The position numbers were made by a program, and so were the translations under genes. From Variovorax paradoxus (GTDB taxonomy: Bacteria > Pseudomonadota > Gammaproteobacteria > Burkholderiales > Burkholderiaceae_C): 64,000 bases of DNA. This document shows, piece after piece, positions 43,489 to 55,400 of the stretch. Below the pieces are notes generated by a model. It worked only from the letters and a program-made list of their open reading frames with translations. It did no database searches and was not told the DNA's origin. The DNA lies in the NCBI RefSeq assembly GCF_022009635.1, contig NZ_CP091716.1, positions 4,727,001 through 4,791,000 of the forward strand. Direction: 5' to 3'. Every line of letters starts with the position of its first letter. The first letter of the stretch is position 1.

Positions 43489-46400
43489 TCACTGCCCCAG
43501 CAATTGCCGCTCCCGCGCCGTGAGCTTCGCCTTCTGCGCCTCCGGCAGCGCCCCGCGCCCCAGCACCTGCACCGGGCTGTTCACGTCGTAGCCGACCCTG
43601 GTGGCCGCCGCGCGCGGCTCGGCGGGCGCGGCGGCGCCGTCGCCTTCGCTGCCGAAGCCCAGCACCCGCACGGTGAACACCGACGGCAGGCTCTGCCGCG
43701 TGGCCGCGCGTTCGCGCTGCAGCACGTCCTGCGCGGCAACCGCCGCCTGCGATGCGGCGGCGCTGGCGTTGGTGAGCGCGCCCACGTTCACCGCCGCGAT
43801 CGTCGGGATGCCCACCGACTCGCCCTTGACCGCGATGTTGGCCGCGTTGACCACCTGCAGGGCCGCGAGGTTCACGTTGCCCGACACGCGGATGCCCGCC
43901 TCGCCCGCGTCGATGGTGCCCAGCGGCGCGATCAGGTCGATGTCGCCGGCCGGCACTTCCGGAATCGGCGCCAGCGTCGCGATGCCCGCGCCGGTGCTCG
44001 GCACGTTCGACGACAGGGTCACGTTGCCCCACTGGTCGTACTCGCGCTTGGGCGGCGTGTAGACCACCGTGGTCTTGGAGCCGCGCCCGGCGTTGATGTC
44101 GCCTTCGGCCGACCATCCGAGGATGTGGCCGCCGAAGGTGGTCATGATCCGGCTCTGGCCCAGCAGGATGCTGCCCAGCGAGTACAGCGAGATGTCGCCC
44201 TTGCCCTGCGTGATGACCCCGGGCGTGATGCCGGCCTTGGCCACCGGCGCATTGCCCTCGACGCCGAACAGCTGCATGCCGCCCGGCGTCAGCATCTGGA
44301 TGCCGCCGCCGAACAGGGTGTTGACGCCGGCCGAGCCGTACATCGTGATGTCGCCGCGGTAGCTGATCGCCTTGCCTTCGGCATCGGCCTGGGGGAACAG
44401 CGCCGAGATGGCGTTGCGCCCGCGCAGGTAGCTGCCGTAGCGCGCGCCGTCGGCGTCGTTGTACTCGCGCCCGCCGGCCTTCAGCTCGGAGAAGTACACC
44501 TGCCGCGCGAACACGCGCTGCTGCTCGGCCGGCAATGCGTCGAAGAAGGCCTGCGCCTCGCTCGCCGTGCCGGTGAAGCCCAGGCCGTTGTCCGCGTCGC
44601 GCAGCCATGCAAACAATTCGGCCTCGTAGGTCTTCACGACCTTGCCGGGCTGGCTGGCCAGCGGCGTGCCGCTTTCGGCGCGGCGGTCCGCGTCGAGGTA
44701 GCGCGCGAGGAAGCCGGCGTAGTCGGCGCCCTGCGCGCCGGTGCCGGCCGTCATCGCGATGCTGGCGCCGGGGCGCTTGTCGCCCGGCGTCACCGGGCCC
44801 AGGCTGGCCACGGCGGCGCGGTCTTCCATGACGATGTTGCGTCCCGCCGTGATCTCCAGGGTGCCGGGGCCGGCCACGTTGAAGCTGCTGTACAGGATGT
44901 CGCGGCCCGCCACCATGCGCGAGACATCCTGCGCATGGCCGTGGACGGACAGGTTGCCGCTGGAGTCCGCGTCGTTCTTCGTGCCGGTGCCCAGGCTCAG
45001 GGAGGTGGGCTGTCCGAGCCCGGTGCCCGCGCTCACGATGTCGCGCCCCGCGATCACCCAGGCCGGCGCGGCGGCCTCGTACCAGGTCGCGCCGTCCCTG
45101 CGCTGCAGGATCTCTCCGCTTCGCAGGCCGACGATGTCGCCGTTCAGCGCATAGAAGCGCGCCGGCGTGCGCGGCGCGTCGGCCGCCCCGGGCGCATAGG
45201 TCTCGGGGACGAAAGCGAACAGGCGGAACGGGTCGGTGCGCGCGTTCACCTCCAGGCCACCGGCCCCCAGGTTGTCGGCCACGCGCTGGTTGCCGTTGAA
45301 GCCGACGAACGCGGGCTTCAGCGGACCGGGCATCTGCGCCGGGTCGGCGCCCGACTGGTTGATGGCGTAGTTGCCCATGTACATCGAGTCGCCGGCCAGC
45401 AGCTCGAGCTGGCCGCTGCGCGACGGCGCGAGCAGCAGCGAGAACCGCGAGGTGGAATCGTTGGTGCCCCCGTCCCCGTCATTGGCCGAGGAGCCGCTGT
45501 AGATGCTGCCGCCCGCGGCCACCGCGCGCAGGATCGCCGGGTAGACGAAGCGGAAGTCGGTGGGCGCGACGTTGGTGCCGGTGACGATGGAGGTGGACGT
45601 GCCCTCGCTCATCTGCGTGCTGGGCGTGAGGCTGCCGCCGGCCGAGAACAGGTCGATGGCGGTGCGCCCGGTCCACAGCGAGAACCAGCTCAGGCCGCCG
45701 CCGCCGTACGACGCGAAGGGCGAGCTGTTCATCAGGCGCACCCGGCCGGGGTCGCCGGCGCCGCCCACCACCAGGTCGCCCAGGGTGTCGATGCGCATGG
45801 CCGAGTCGCCGGGCATCAGCACGAGGCCGCCGGTCGATTCGGCGCGGTTCGAGGTGAAGGGGTCGAAGGCGCGCGGGTCCTTCATGTCGCGCCCGCCCAG
45901 GATCATGCCGCCGACCGAGGCGGCGCTCAGCTGCGTGGCGCCGCGCAGGTTGACCAGCGCGCCCTGCAGGTCGTGGTTCGGCTTTTCCGAGCCGTTGGCG
46001 TTGCCGCGCGCCAGCTGCGAGCTGTTGACGCCGCCGCCGATGCGCACGTCGATGTCCCCACCGCCGGTGAGCACGATGCTGCCGTCGTCGGCCACGCGGC
46101 CGGTGCTGCCGACCGCCACCACCAGTCCCTGGCTGCGCGCCGTGCCCTTGCGCTCGAGCATGCCGGCGTTGCCGCCGGCCTGCACCTGCACGTTGCCGCC
46201 GCCGAGCGTGCCGAAGCCGGTGAAGCCAACCAGCGAAGGCTTCACGTCGGCGCCCAGGGTGCCGCTCGGGTCGACGGCGTAGCTGCCGAAGTTGATCCAC
46301 CACGCGGTCGGCAGCTGCGCGCTGCCGTCGCCCTGGCGCCAGAGCCAGTTGCCCACCGCCACGCTCGACTTCTGCACCACGTCGCTGTTGAGCGGGGTGA

Positions 46401-49400
46401 GCATGTCGCTCGTGATGTCGCCACCCGCGCGCACCAGCAGGTTGCCGCCGGCCTCGGGGAACCAGGCCTGGTAGGCGCGGGCGTCGCCCGCCACCAGCGA
46501 TTCGTAGTCGGCGCCGCCGGTGCCCAGCACGCTGGTGGCGCCCGGCGCGGTGCCGCGCGCCTGGTTGTAGCGGGGCGCGACACCCGCGGACTGCGTGCCC
46601 GCGGTGTAGATGCCGTAGAGCGAGCGCACGTCCACGTCGCCCGAGGCGACCAGGTCGAGGTCGCCGGTGCCGGTGCGCACCACGCTCATGCCCTGTCCGT
46701 GGGCGGCGAGGGTTTTCATCGCGCTGCCGTAGTCGATGCAGTTCTCGGGCGTGAACGTGCAGATCGGCAGGTACTCCTCGGGAACCGGTGTGCCGCCCGG
46801 GAAGCCGAAGCCGTTGCCGGGCGACCATGCGATGCCGCTCTTGCTGACGCAGTCGTTCGGGTCGAGCAGCGCGCACAGCCACTCTTCGTCCGGCGTCACC
46901 GGCTGCCCCGAGGGCATGCCCCAGTTGTTGAATTCCGACCAGACCAGCGTGCCGCCGCCCTGTGTGACGGTGGCGCGGTAGTGCGTGTCGGCCAGGCGCA
47001 GGCTGCCGGCGCCGGCCAGCGCGATGCGCGTGTCGGCGGCGCCCAGGTCGGCGCCGGCCACCAGCCGCACCGACCACGACTCGCTGCCGGCCGCGAGCAT
47101 CGGTGCCAGCGCCCAGTTGCGCCCGCGCGTGCCGTCGCTGTCGGGGCGCAGTTCGATGTAGCCCACGCCGCTCTCGAGCACGACCCTGGTGGTCGACGGA
47201 ATGAGCGCGCCGCGCTGCAGCTCGAGCGTGCCGGCGAGCAGCACGTTGCGGCGTGCGACGTCGTTCTCGAAGGCGACCGGCAGCGGCACGCCCTTGGGCC
47301 AGCGCATGGCGGCCAGCGCGGTGCCCTTGGGCAGCGCCATGCCGGCGCCCAGTTGCGTGCCCGTGGGCAGCACCACGGCCTCCTTCAGCAAGGTGCCGCG
47401 CGCATGCAGCAGGTTGCCCGAGGCGTCGCGCACGTCGCCGGACAGCACGGTGCCCGCGGGCACCGTGTACGGTTGTGCCAGTGCCCCGGCGGCGGGCAGG
47501 CGCACGGCCTCGCCCAGCGTGAGCGCCTGCATCGGCAGGTCGTAGTTCAGCGTGGCACCCGACGGAAACGTCGTGCCCTCGGCCAGGCGTACGCCGCCGA
47601 TCGGCAGCACCAGGTCGCCGTTGTAGGGCTGCACGCCCGGCACCAGCGCCCAGCCGTTCTCCTCGGGCGTGAGCGGCGGCGGCGCGAAGCCGTCGTTGAT
47701 GCTGCCGTAGATGTCCATGTTGCCCGCGGCGCGCAGCACCAGGCTGCCCGCCTCGCCGGAGCCGTACACGCCGGTCTTCTGCGTGCGCGGGTTGAGGCTG
47801 TCATAGCGGTAGCCCGACAGGTCGAGGTCGCCCTGCACCACCAGGTCTTTGTCGGTGACGATCTGCACGCCGGGGCGCAGGTGCAGCGCATCGGCATAGG
47901 TGGCGTTGTTCAAACCGGCGAGCTTGCCGTGCAGCAGCGCGCCGTTGGCGAGCGCCGCGTCCATGAACTTCGTGCTCTGTTCGTGCTTGTGGTCCAGATA
48001 GGCCTGCGTGATCTCGCGGTACGGACGGCCGCTCACGGAATCCAGCCCGTCCTTGATGACGGCCAGGGGGTCGGTGTCGTCGTAGCGCCAGACGGCGTTG
48101 ACCGCGATGGAGCGCGCGCCGTCGATGGCCAGGCTGCCGCTGGCGTCGATGCGGATGTCGCCGCTGGTCTCGCCGGTGCGCGCCGCGTACAGCTCCAGCG
48201 TGCCGCGCTTCTGGCCGTCGTGCTGGCCAGGCTGGCTGCCGACGGCGGCGCCGGTGCCGTGGCGCAGGTCGATGCGCGCGCCGCCGGCCAGCGTGAGCAC
48301 GCCGTCGCCGCCGTCGAGCTCGACCATGGCGCGGTTGGGCGCGTCGATGATCTTGCCGCGGCTGTCCACGCGCAGCACGGTGCCGTGCGCGTCGAGCAAG
48401 GCACCGCCGCCGATCGTCAGGCCGTTCCTGCCCGCCAGGCGGATGCTGCCCACGCGCTCGCCGCTGGCGTCGATGGTGCCCAGCACCGCGAGGCTGCCGT
48501 TGTCGACGGACACATTCACCTCGCCGGCCTTCAGGCCGGCGCCGATGACGAGATCGCCCTGCTTCAGCTGGAAGCTGCGGCTGCCGAACACCGCGCCGTC
48601 GCTCAGGCGCTGGTTGAGCGCCGCGAACTGGTCGCTCAGCGTGCCGCTGTCGCCCAGGCGCTGCGCGCGGATGTCCACGCCGCCCGCCTTGAACGGCACC
48701 ATCGTGCCGCCCGCGTCGTAGTGGCCGCTGCTCGCGCCGAGGATGCGGCCCTGCAGGTCCACCACGCCGGCCGACGCGCCGAGCGCCACCGCCTTGAGCG
48801 TGCCGGCGCGGTTGCCCTGCGCCGACAGGTCGATGGTGGCGCCCGCCGCCTGGCGGATGCCGCCGGCCTGGCTCTCGAGGCCGACGTCGCCGCCCCAGCT
48901 GAACTTGTCGACGTCGTTGAAGGACAGCTTGCGGCCCGAGACATCGATGAGCGCGCGGTCGGCCAGCGTGAGATCGTCCTGCGCCGTCATCGCGAGCTTG
49001 CCGCTGGGCAGCACGATGGCCGAGTCCAGCACGATGCTGCGCGCGTTGAACGCGAGGTCCGCGCCCAGTGCCTGGATCCGTTTGGCCGCGTCGGCGTCGA
49101 GCCGGCCGCCTTCGGGAGCGCCGATGCGCAGGGTGCCGCCGGCGGTGATGCGGCCGACCGAGCCCGCGTCGCCCGTGACGAGCGGCGTCGTGATCTCCAG
49201 GTTGCCGCCGCTGTAGGCGTAGCCCTTGCCTTCTTCATAGGCGCCCTGGCTCTGGTAGACCGAGAGGCTGCCCTTGCGGTTGGTGCTCAGGCGCTCGCTG
49301 GCGCCCAGCTTCACTGTGGCGAAGCCGAGCGCAAGGCGCGCATCGTCGTCCTGGCCGTTGCTCACGGTATGGGGCGCGCCGCCGAGTTCGATGCGCGCCG

Positions 49401-52400
49401 CCTGGATGTCGAGCGTGCCGCCGCCGGTGCCCGCGCCGCCGTCGATCACCGTGCCGGGAAGCTGGGTCGCGCCGCTCCAGATCAGGTTCTGCGTGCGGAT
49501 GGTCGCCACGTCGCCCGCGCCGCCCGCGCCGTAGATCGCGGGCGTGCTGAGCACCAGCGAGTCGACCCGCGACTTGCCGGTGGCCGGATCGATGGTGTCG
49601 AGCGTGACGCTGCCGTAGAAGTTGATGGCATCGCGCACGGTGAGCGTGAGCGATTCGAGCGCCGGCGCGCCGATGCTGGTGTCGCCGTTCAGCAGGCGCT
49701 GCAGCAGGTCCTGCGTCAGCGTGAGGCCGCCGGCGAGCACGCCGCGCGCCTGCGCGTCGGCCAGCGACTGCGTGGTGCCCGCGTTCACGCCGCTCACCGC
49801 CAGCGCAAGGTGGCGCGTGCCGTAGCGCGCGGCTTCGTCGAGTTCGAAGGCGCCGTTGGTGGCCGCCGTGATCGTGCCCTCCGAATAGAAAGTGCTGTTC
49901 CTGTCGCACGACGGCAGCGCGCATACGCCCAGGCGGATCGAGCCCGTGCTGCCGATGTCGGGCGCCTGCGGCGCCAGCACGTCGAGCCGGCCGTTCGACA
50001 CGGCCAGCAGGCTCGTGGTGCCGGGCTGGTAGACGAAGCCCGAGGACGCGTCGTAGATCGCGTCGCCCCGGCCCAGCGTGGAGATGCCGGCGCCGGCCTC
50101 GACGACCAGGTCGCGGCCTGCCAGGAAAACCTCCGGCGCCTGCAGCGAAGCACCCGCGCGCAGCACCACGTCACTGGCCGGCGAGGAGAAGGTGACATAG
50201 CGCCCCTGCTGGCCGTAGACCACCAGCGGCGTCGCGCCGACCACCAGCCGGCCGGCGCCGAGCGCGTTGAGCGTGTCCGAACGGACCGAGGCGCCATCGA
50301 AGCCCGGCGTATGGCGCTGGCCCGCGCCCAGCACCTCGATGCTCACGCCGAGCACCATGGCCGTGCCGCCGCGGCCGCCCTGCGCCGCCTGGAAGCGGGC
50401 CAGGCCCTCGAAGTTCAGGGACACGTCGTCGTTGCCTCTGCTCAGCACGAAAGCCAGCGATCCGGCGTCGGCCGGCAGCACCGCGCGCGGCACGCCCAGG
50501 CGCGCGGCGTCGGTGCGCACGAAATCGGCATAGCTCGTTTCGTTGTACTGCGCATAGGTGCGCAGCACGGCGGCCGGCGTCAGGATCACCTGGCTGGACA
50601 GGCTGTCGCGCAGGCCCGTGCCGGCCACCGACAGCTGGCCGCTGCTCGACCAGGAACCGTTGCGCATCGCCAGCGGCTGCGCGCCGGCGCCCTTGCTTCC
50701 GGGGGCGCCGTTGAGCTCCACGCGGAAGGCGCCCGGCAGCAGCGCATAGGTCGACGGCATCAGCGTGTAGGTGCCCGCGGGCAGGCCCGGCACGCCGGCG
50801 CCGATGGTGATCTGCCGCCCGATGCCCGCCTTCGACGCGCCCGCCGGGCCGCCGGCCGGCGCGGCCAGCGGCTGCACGCCGGGAACGATGGCGTACACCG
50901 CATTGGTGGACAGCGAGGGCAGCGAGAAGCGGCCGTCGGCGCCGATCTGCATGAGCGGATGGAAGCGCGCGTCGGTCGAGCCGCCGCGGCCCGCCACGAA
51001 GCCCGCGCCGGTGAGTTCGCCGCCGCCGGAAAGATCGAGCAGCGCGCCCGCCTGCACGTCCACGAGTTCGGCGCCCAGGCGGATGCCCGCGCCGCCGTCG
51101 GCGCCCTTGAGCGCCGCCGGGCGGCCGTCGTATTGGTAGGCAATGCCGTCGGTGGTGCCGCCATAAGGCATGACCAGCCCCGCGCCGCTAACCGACGTGA
51201 TGCTGCCAGGCAGCAGCGCCACGCGCTTCGTGCCCTGCGAGCTATCGGTGCCCAGGGTGATGTTGCCGAGCGGCGCGCGGATCACGCCGCCCTGCTCGAT
51301 CACCGCGGCGGCGAATTCCAGCGACCCGAAGGCCGAATAGGGAACGCCGGCCGGCGCCTCGCCGCGGCGCTCGATGCGCAGCACGCTGCCAGGGTCGTAG
51401 ACCGGCCTGAGCACCACCGGGTCCATGCGGTAGCCCGCATTCACCTGCGCGATGGCCCCGGTCTCCGGATAGAGCTGCGCCGCGGCGAGCGTGAGGCTGC
51501 CGCGCGTCCACAGGCGCGAGCGCGCATCGGCGTTGTTGGGCGCGAGGAAGCGGATGTCGCCGTCGCTTGCCAACTCGACGTTCTCGAAGCCGCGCCGCTC
51601 GACGCGCACCGGCGTGAACTCGGTGTGTTCGGCATAGTTGCCCGAGGTGCCGAAGGAAATGCCGTTGCCCAGGTCGAGCATCCGGCCCGCCTGCACCGAG
51701 AACGCCGCTTCGGAGTCCAGCGGCGTCATGCCGTGCTGGATGCCGGGACGCACCGCGCCACTGCCCGCCGAGTAGTACAAGCCGGTGCCCGACAGCTTGA
51801 CGTAGGGCGCCGCCAGCTGCACGCGCGCATTGGCGCTGGACGACTCGGCGAGCGAGAGCGAACTCGAGAAAAGCGACAGGCTCTGGCCCATGCGCAGGCT
51901 CACGTCGCCGTCGAAGGACAACTGGCCGTTGGCCAGCAGCGCGAGGTTGTCGAAACCGCCGGCGCTCAACCGGTCGGCCGAGAGCCGGGTCTTGCCATAG
52001 CGCAGCGCCGCGTCGGCCTGGCCGGGCGCCAGGTCCTGCGCCAGCAGCGGCGCCTGCGATTGCACCAGCGTCAGCTCGCGCGGGACGATGGTCTCCTGCT
52101 GCGCCCGGTTCAGGCCGGTGCTCCGGTACAGCGGCGATTCGAGCGCGATGTCCAGCGAGCCGCCCGCCGCGCCCGCGCCGCCGGCCGCCGCACGCAGCGA
52201 ACCGTCGATGTACAGGCCGAGGTACGAGCTCAGCGAGATGCGCCCGCCGTCGGTGGCGATGTTCGTGCGCCCCTGGCCCGGCACGTCGAGCGCCGCCTGC
52301 GCACCGGAGGCGTCGAGCCTGGCGCCCGGCCGCACGATCACGTAGGCGTCGGCCGAGCTGGCGATGGCGCGGTCGTGGTCGAGCACGCCACCGATCACGA

Positions 52401-55400
52401 TGCTGCCGCCGGCATCCACGTCGCCGTAGCTACGGCCGTGCACGTCGACGGCCGTGCGCGCGCGGCCCGACACGTCGAGCACGGCGTTGTCGCCGATCCA
52501 GATCGAGCGCGTGTGCACCTTGCCGTCGGCCTGCGGCGTTTCCTGGGCCGGATCGACCAGGCCGAACTGCTGCTGGCGCACGTCGATGCTGCCGCCGTGC
52601 GCGACGAGCGTCGCGTCGACGGTGATCTGGCCCGCGCCTCGCAGCGCGATGGTCTGCCCGGGATCGACCTCGATGCGCGCACCGCGCCCGACGAGCAGCG
52701 AACCGGTCAGGGGATCGATCTCGCCGAGCAGGCTGCGGCCTGACTGCAGGGTCAGGCTCGCGCCCTTGCGCTGCAGCAGCACGCCCTTGGCCGCGTCTTC
52801 CAGGTAGAGCGGCTGCGCCCACAGCTCCAGGGCTTGCGCGGAACCGCTGGCGGTCGACACGCCGCGCGCTTCGTCCCTGAAGCGGTACACCGGCATGGTC
52901 ACGTCGACCTGCGTGCCCTCGGCCACGCTCAGGCCGTCGCCGCCGATGACCTCGTAGGCGGAGAAGCCCTTGTCGAAGAAGTTGCCGCCCAGCACCAGCG
53001 TGCCGGCGTCGGTGCCGCCCGCCTGGTCGGAGATCAGCACCTTGGCCGCCTCCAGCGACAACGTGCCGCCGCCCGCCACGCCGTAGCCGTGCAACCGCGC
53101 TTCGGGGTCGAGTCGAAGGCTGCCCGTGCGCGTGGTGGTCGCCAGCCGCACGCTGCCGCCCTTGCCGCCCTGCGTCTTGCCACCCATGCGCATGACCGCG
53201 CCCGAGGTCACGTCGACCGTGCTGCCGCGTTGCAGCGCCACGTCGCCGCTGGCGCGGATCGCAACGCTGCCGCCGCTCGCATAGGCGACGTTCTCCGCGA
53301 ACGGGTCGAGCTCCAGGTTGCTCCACAGGCCGCTGGCGTCCAGCGTCACGCCGTCGGCCAGCGTGACGTTGCCCAAGGGCTTGGCCGCGTTGACGAGCAT
53401 GTCGACCCGGCCGCTGACGCCCACCTGGGAGAGCACGTTGCCCAGCGCCATGCTGCCGCCGTGGGCCGTCAGGTTCGCCTGCACCGCGACGTCGTTGCCG
53501 TACAGCGTGATGTTGCCGCCCGAAGCCACGCGCAGGTCGGCGTTGACTTCGATCTTTTCGCGCGCGGCGATGCGCACGGCGCCCAGCGCCATGCCGTTGA
53601 GCTGCGCGGTATCGAGCACCAGCTTGTCCTTGCGCTCGGCGGGCAGGGCCGTGCCGAGGTCCAGCGCGGCGGCGATGCGCTCGCCGGTCTCCTTGAGTTC
53701 CACCCGGTCCAGCGCGGCGACCAGCACATGGTTCAGCGCACCGGTGCGCCGGTCGAACATCGGCACGTAGTCGCCGATGACGAGCTGGCCCCGCTGCGAG
53801 GCCGCGTTGTGCGACTGGTTGTAGCCGTCCACGTCCGCCTGCGGCGCCTGGGTCTGCCGCGCGCCCTGGAAGGCTTCGCTGGTGATGTCTCCCTCGAGCA
53901 CCGCCGCGCCGGTGGCAATGACCAGCTTGCCCGCGTCGCGCCCGACGGTGTAGCCGTTCTCCAGCCGCTTCTGCGGGCCGATCAGCGGGTTGTAGAAGTA
54001 GCCCGTGTTCTTGTCGCCCCAGCGCTTGTGCTCGTCCTCGAAGCCGCGGTAGAGCCCTTCGTAGCGCTGGTCGCCCGGCGCCTTCGACACCTCGTAGAGG
54101 CGCCCGTCCGCGCCCTTGAGCCAGGTCTGGTGGATGAAGCCCGTCTGCACATTGAGCGTGCCGCCCGAGAGATTGATGTTGGAGCCCGCCTGGGTGACGA
54201 CCTCCGCGCCGCCGAAGCTGACGGTGCCGCCCTGCGCCATCCATTCGCTGGCGGTGTGGCCCTCGGTGCCGAGATAGCCGCCCACTTCCAGCAGACCGCC
54301 CGCCGTGTACCAGCGGTCGCTGGCGTAGCCGTTGGTGCCCTTGGGCACCAGGACCAGGCTTCGCCGGTCGATCCACACGTCGAGGTTGTTCAGGCTCTTG
54401 CCGTCGCGGTTGAGCGGCGCGTCGCGCTGCTCGTTGCCCTGCACGTTGACCTTGACGTTGTTGCTCTCCATCGCCAGGTTCACGCCCACCGCGCCCGAGA
54501 CGTCGATCCGCGCGCGGTCGCGCACCAGGCTGCGCGCGGCCGCCGTGACCGCGATCTGGCCGCCCGTGGCCAGCGTCAGCGAGTCGGACTGGAAGTCGAC
54601 CGTGCCGCTGCTGGCGATCTCGATGCGCGACTGGTCGCGCCGGTCGCGCACCGCCGACACGTCCTGGTTGGGTTCGGGCAACGCGGGCCCGCGCAGGCCG
54701 TCGCGCTGGCTGTTCAGCGCCGTGGTCTTCCCGTCGTCCTCGATCACCACGGCGGTGGCGGCGCCCGGGCCGAGCGTGACCTTGCCGTCCGCGCCCAGCG
54801 CATTGAGATGGACCGTGCCGCGCGTGTTGACCGTGGTGGTGGCAACGGCCACGCCGTTTTGCCGCACGTCGCGCCCGGCCATCGTCACGTCGCCTTCGCG
54901 CGCGACGATCAGCCCGGTGTTGGTGACCTTGCCCGCGAGGCTGTCGGTGTTGAACTGCGGCGTGACCTCGTTGCCGCGGGTGCTGGAGGCCTGGTTGCCG
55001 CCGGTGCCCGAACCCTTCTTGATGAGGAAGCTGTCGCCCGCGGCAAGCGCCGCCTGGCCCCTTGGCGTGGCGATGTCGCCGGCGTTGTGCACTTCCTGGC
55101 CGACCAGCAGCACGTAGCCGCCGCCGTCGGTCGAAATCGTCGGGGCCCGCGTGGCGATGCGGGCGCCCGCCTGCACTTCCACCTTGCCTTGCGCGTTGCT
55201 GAAGGTGGGCGTCGTGCCGTTCGAATAGATGCCGTTGGCACCGAACTGCGCGTCGGAAATATGCGCGGCGGCGGCCACCAGGTTGCGCGTGTCGACCTGG
55301 CTGGTGCCGCTGAACACGATGCCGTTGCGGTTGGCGATGAGCACGGTGCCGTCGCCCTTGACCTGCCCCTGGATCCGCGAAGGCCGCGCCGCCGGGTCGT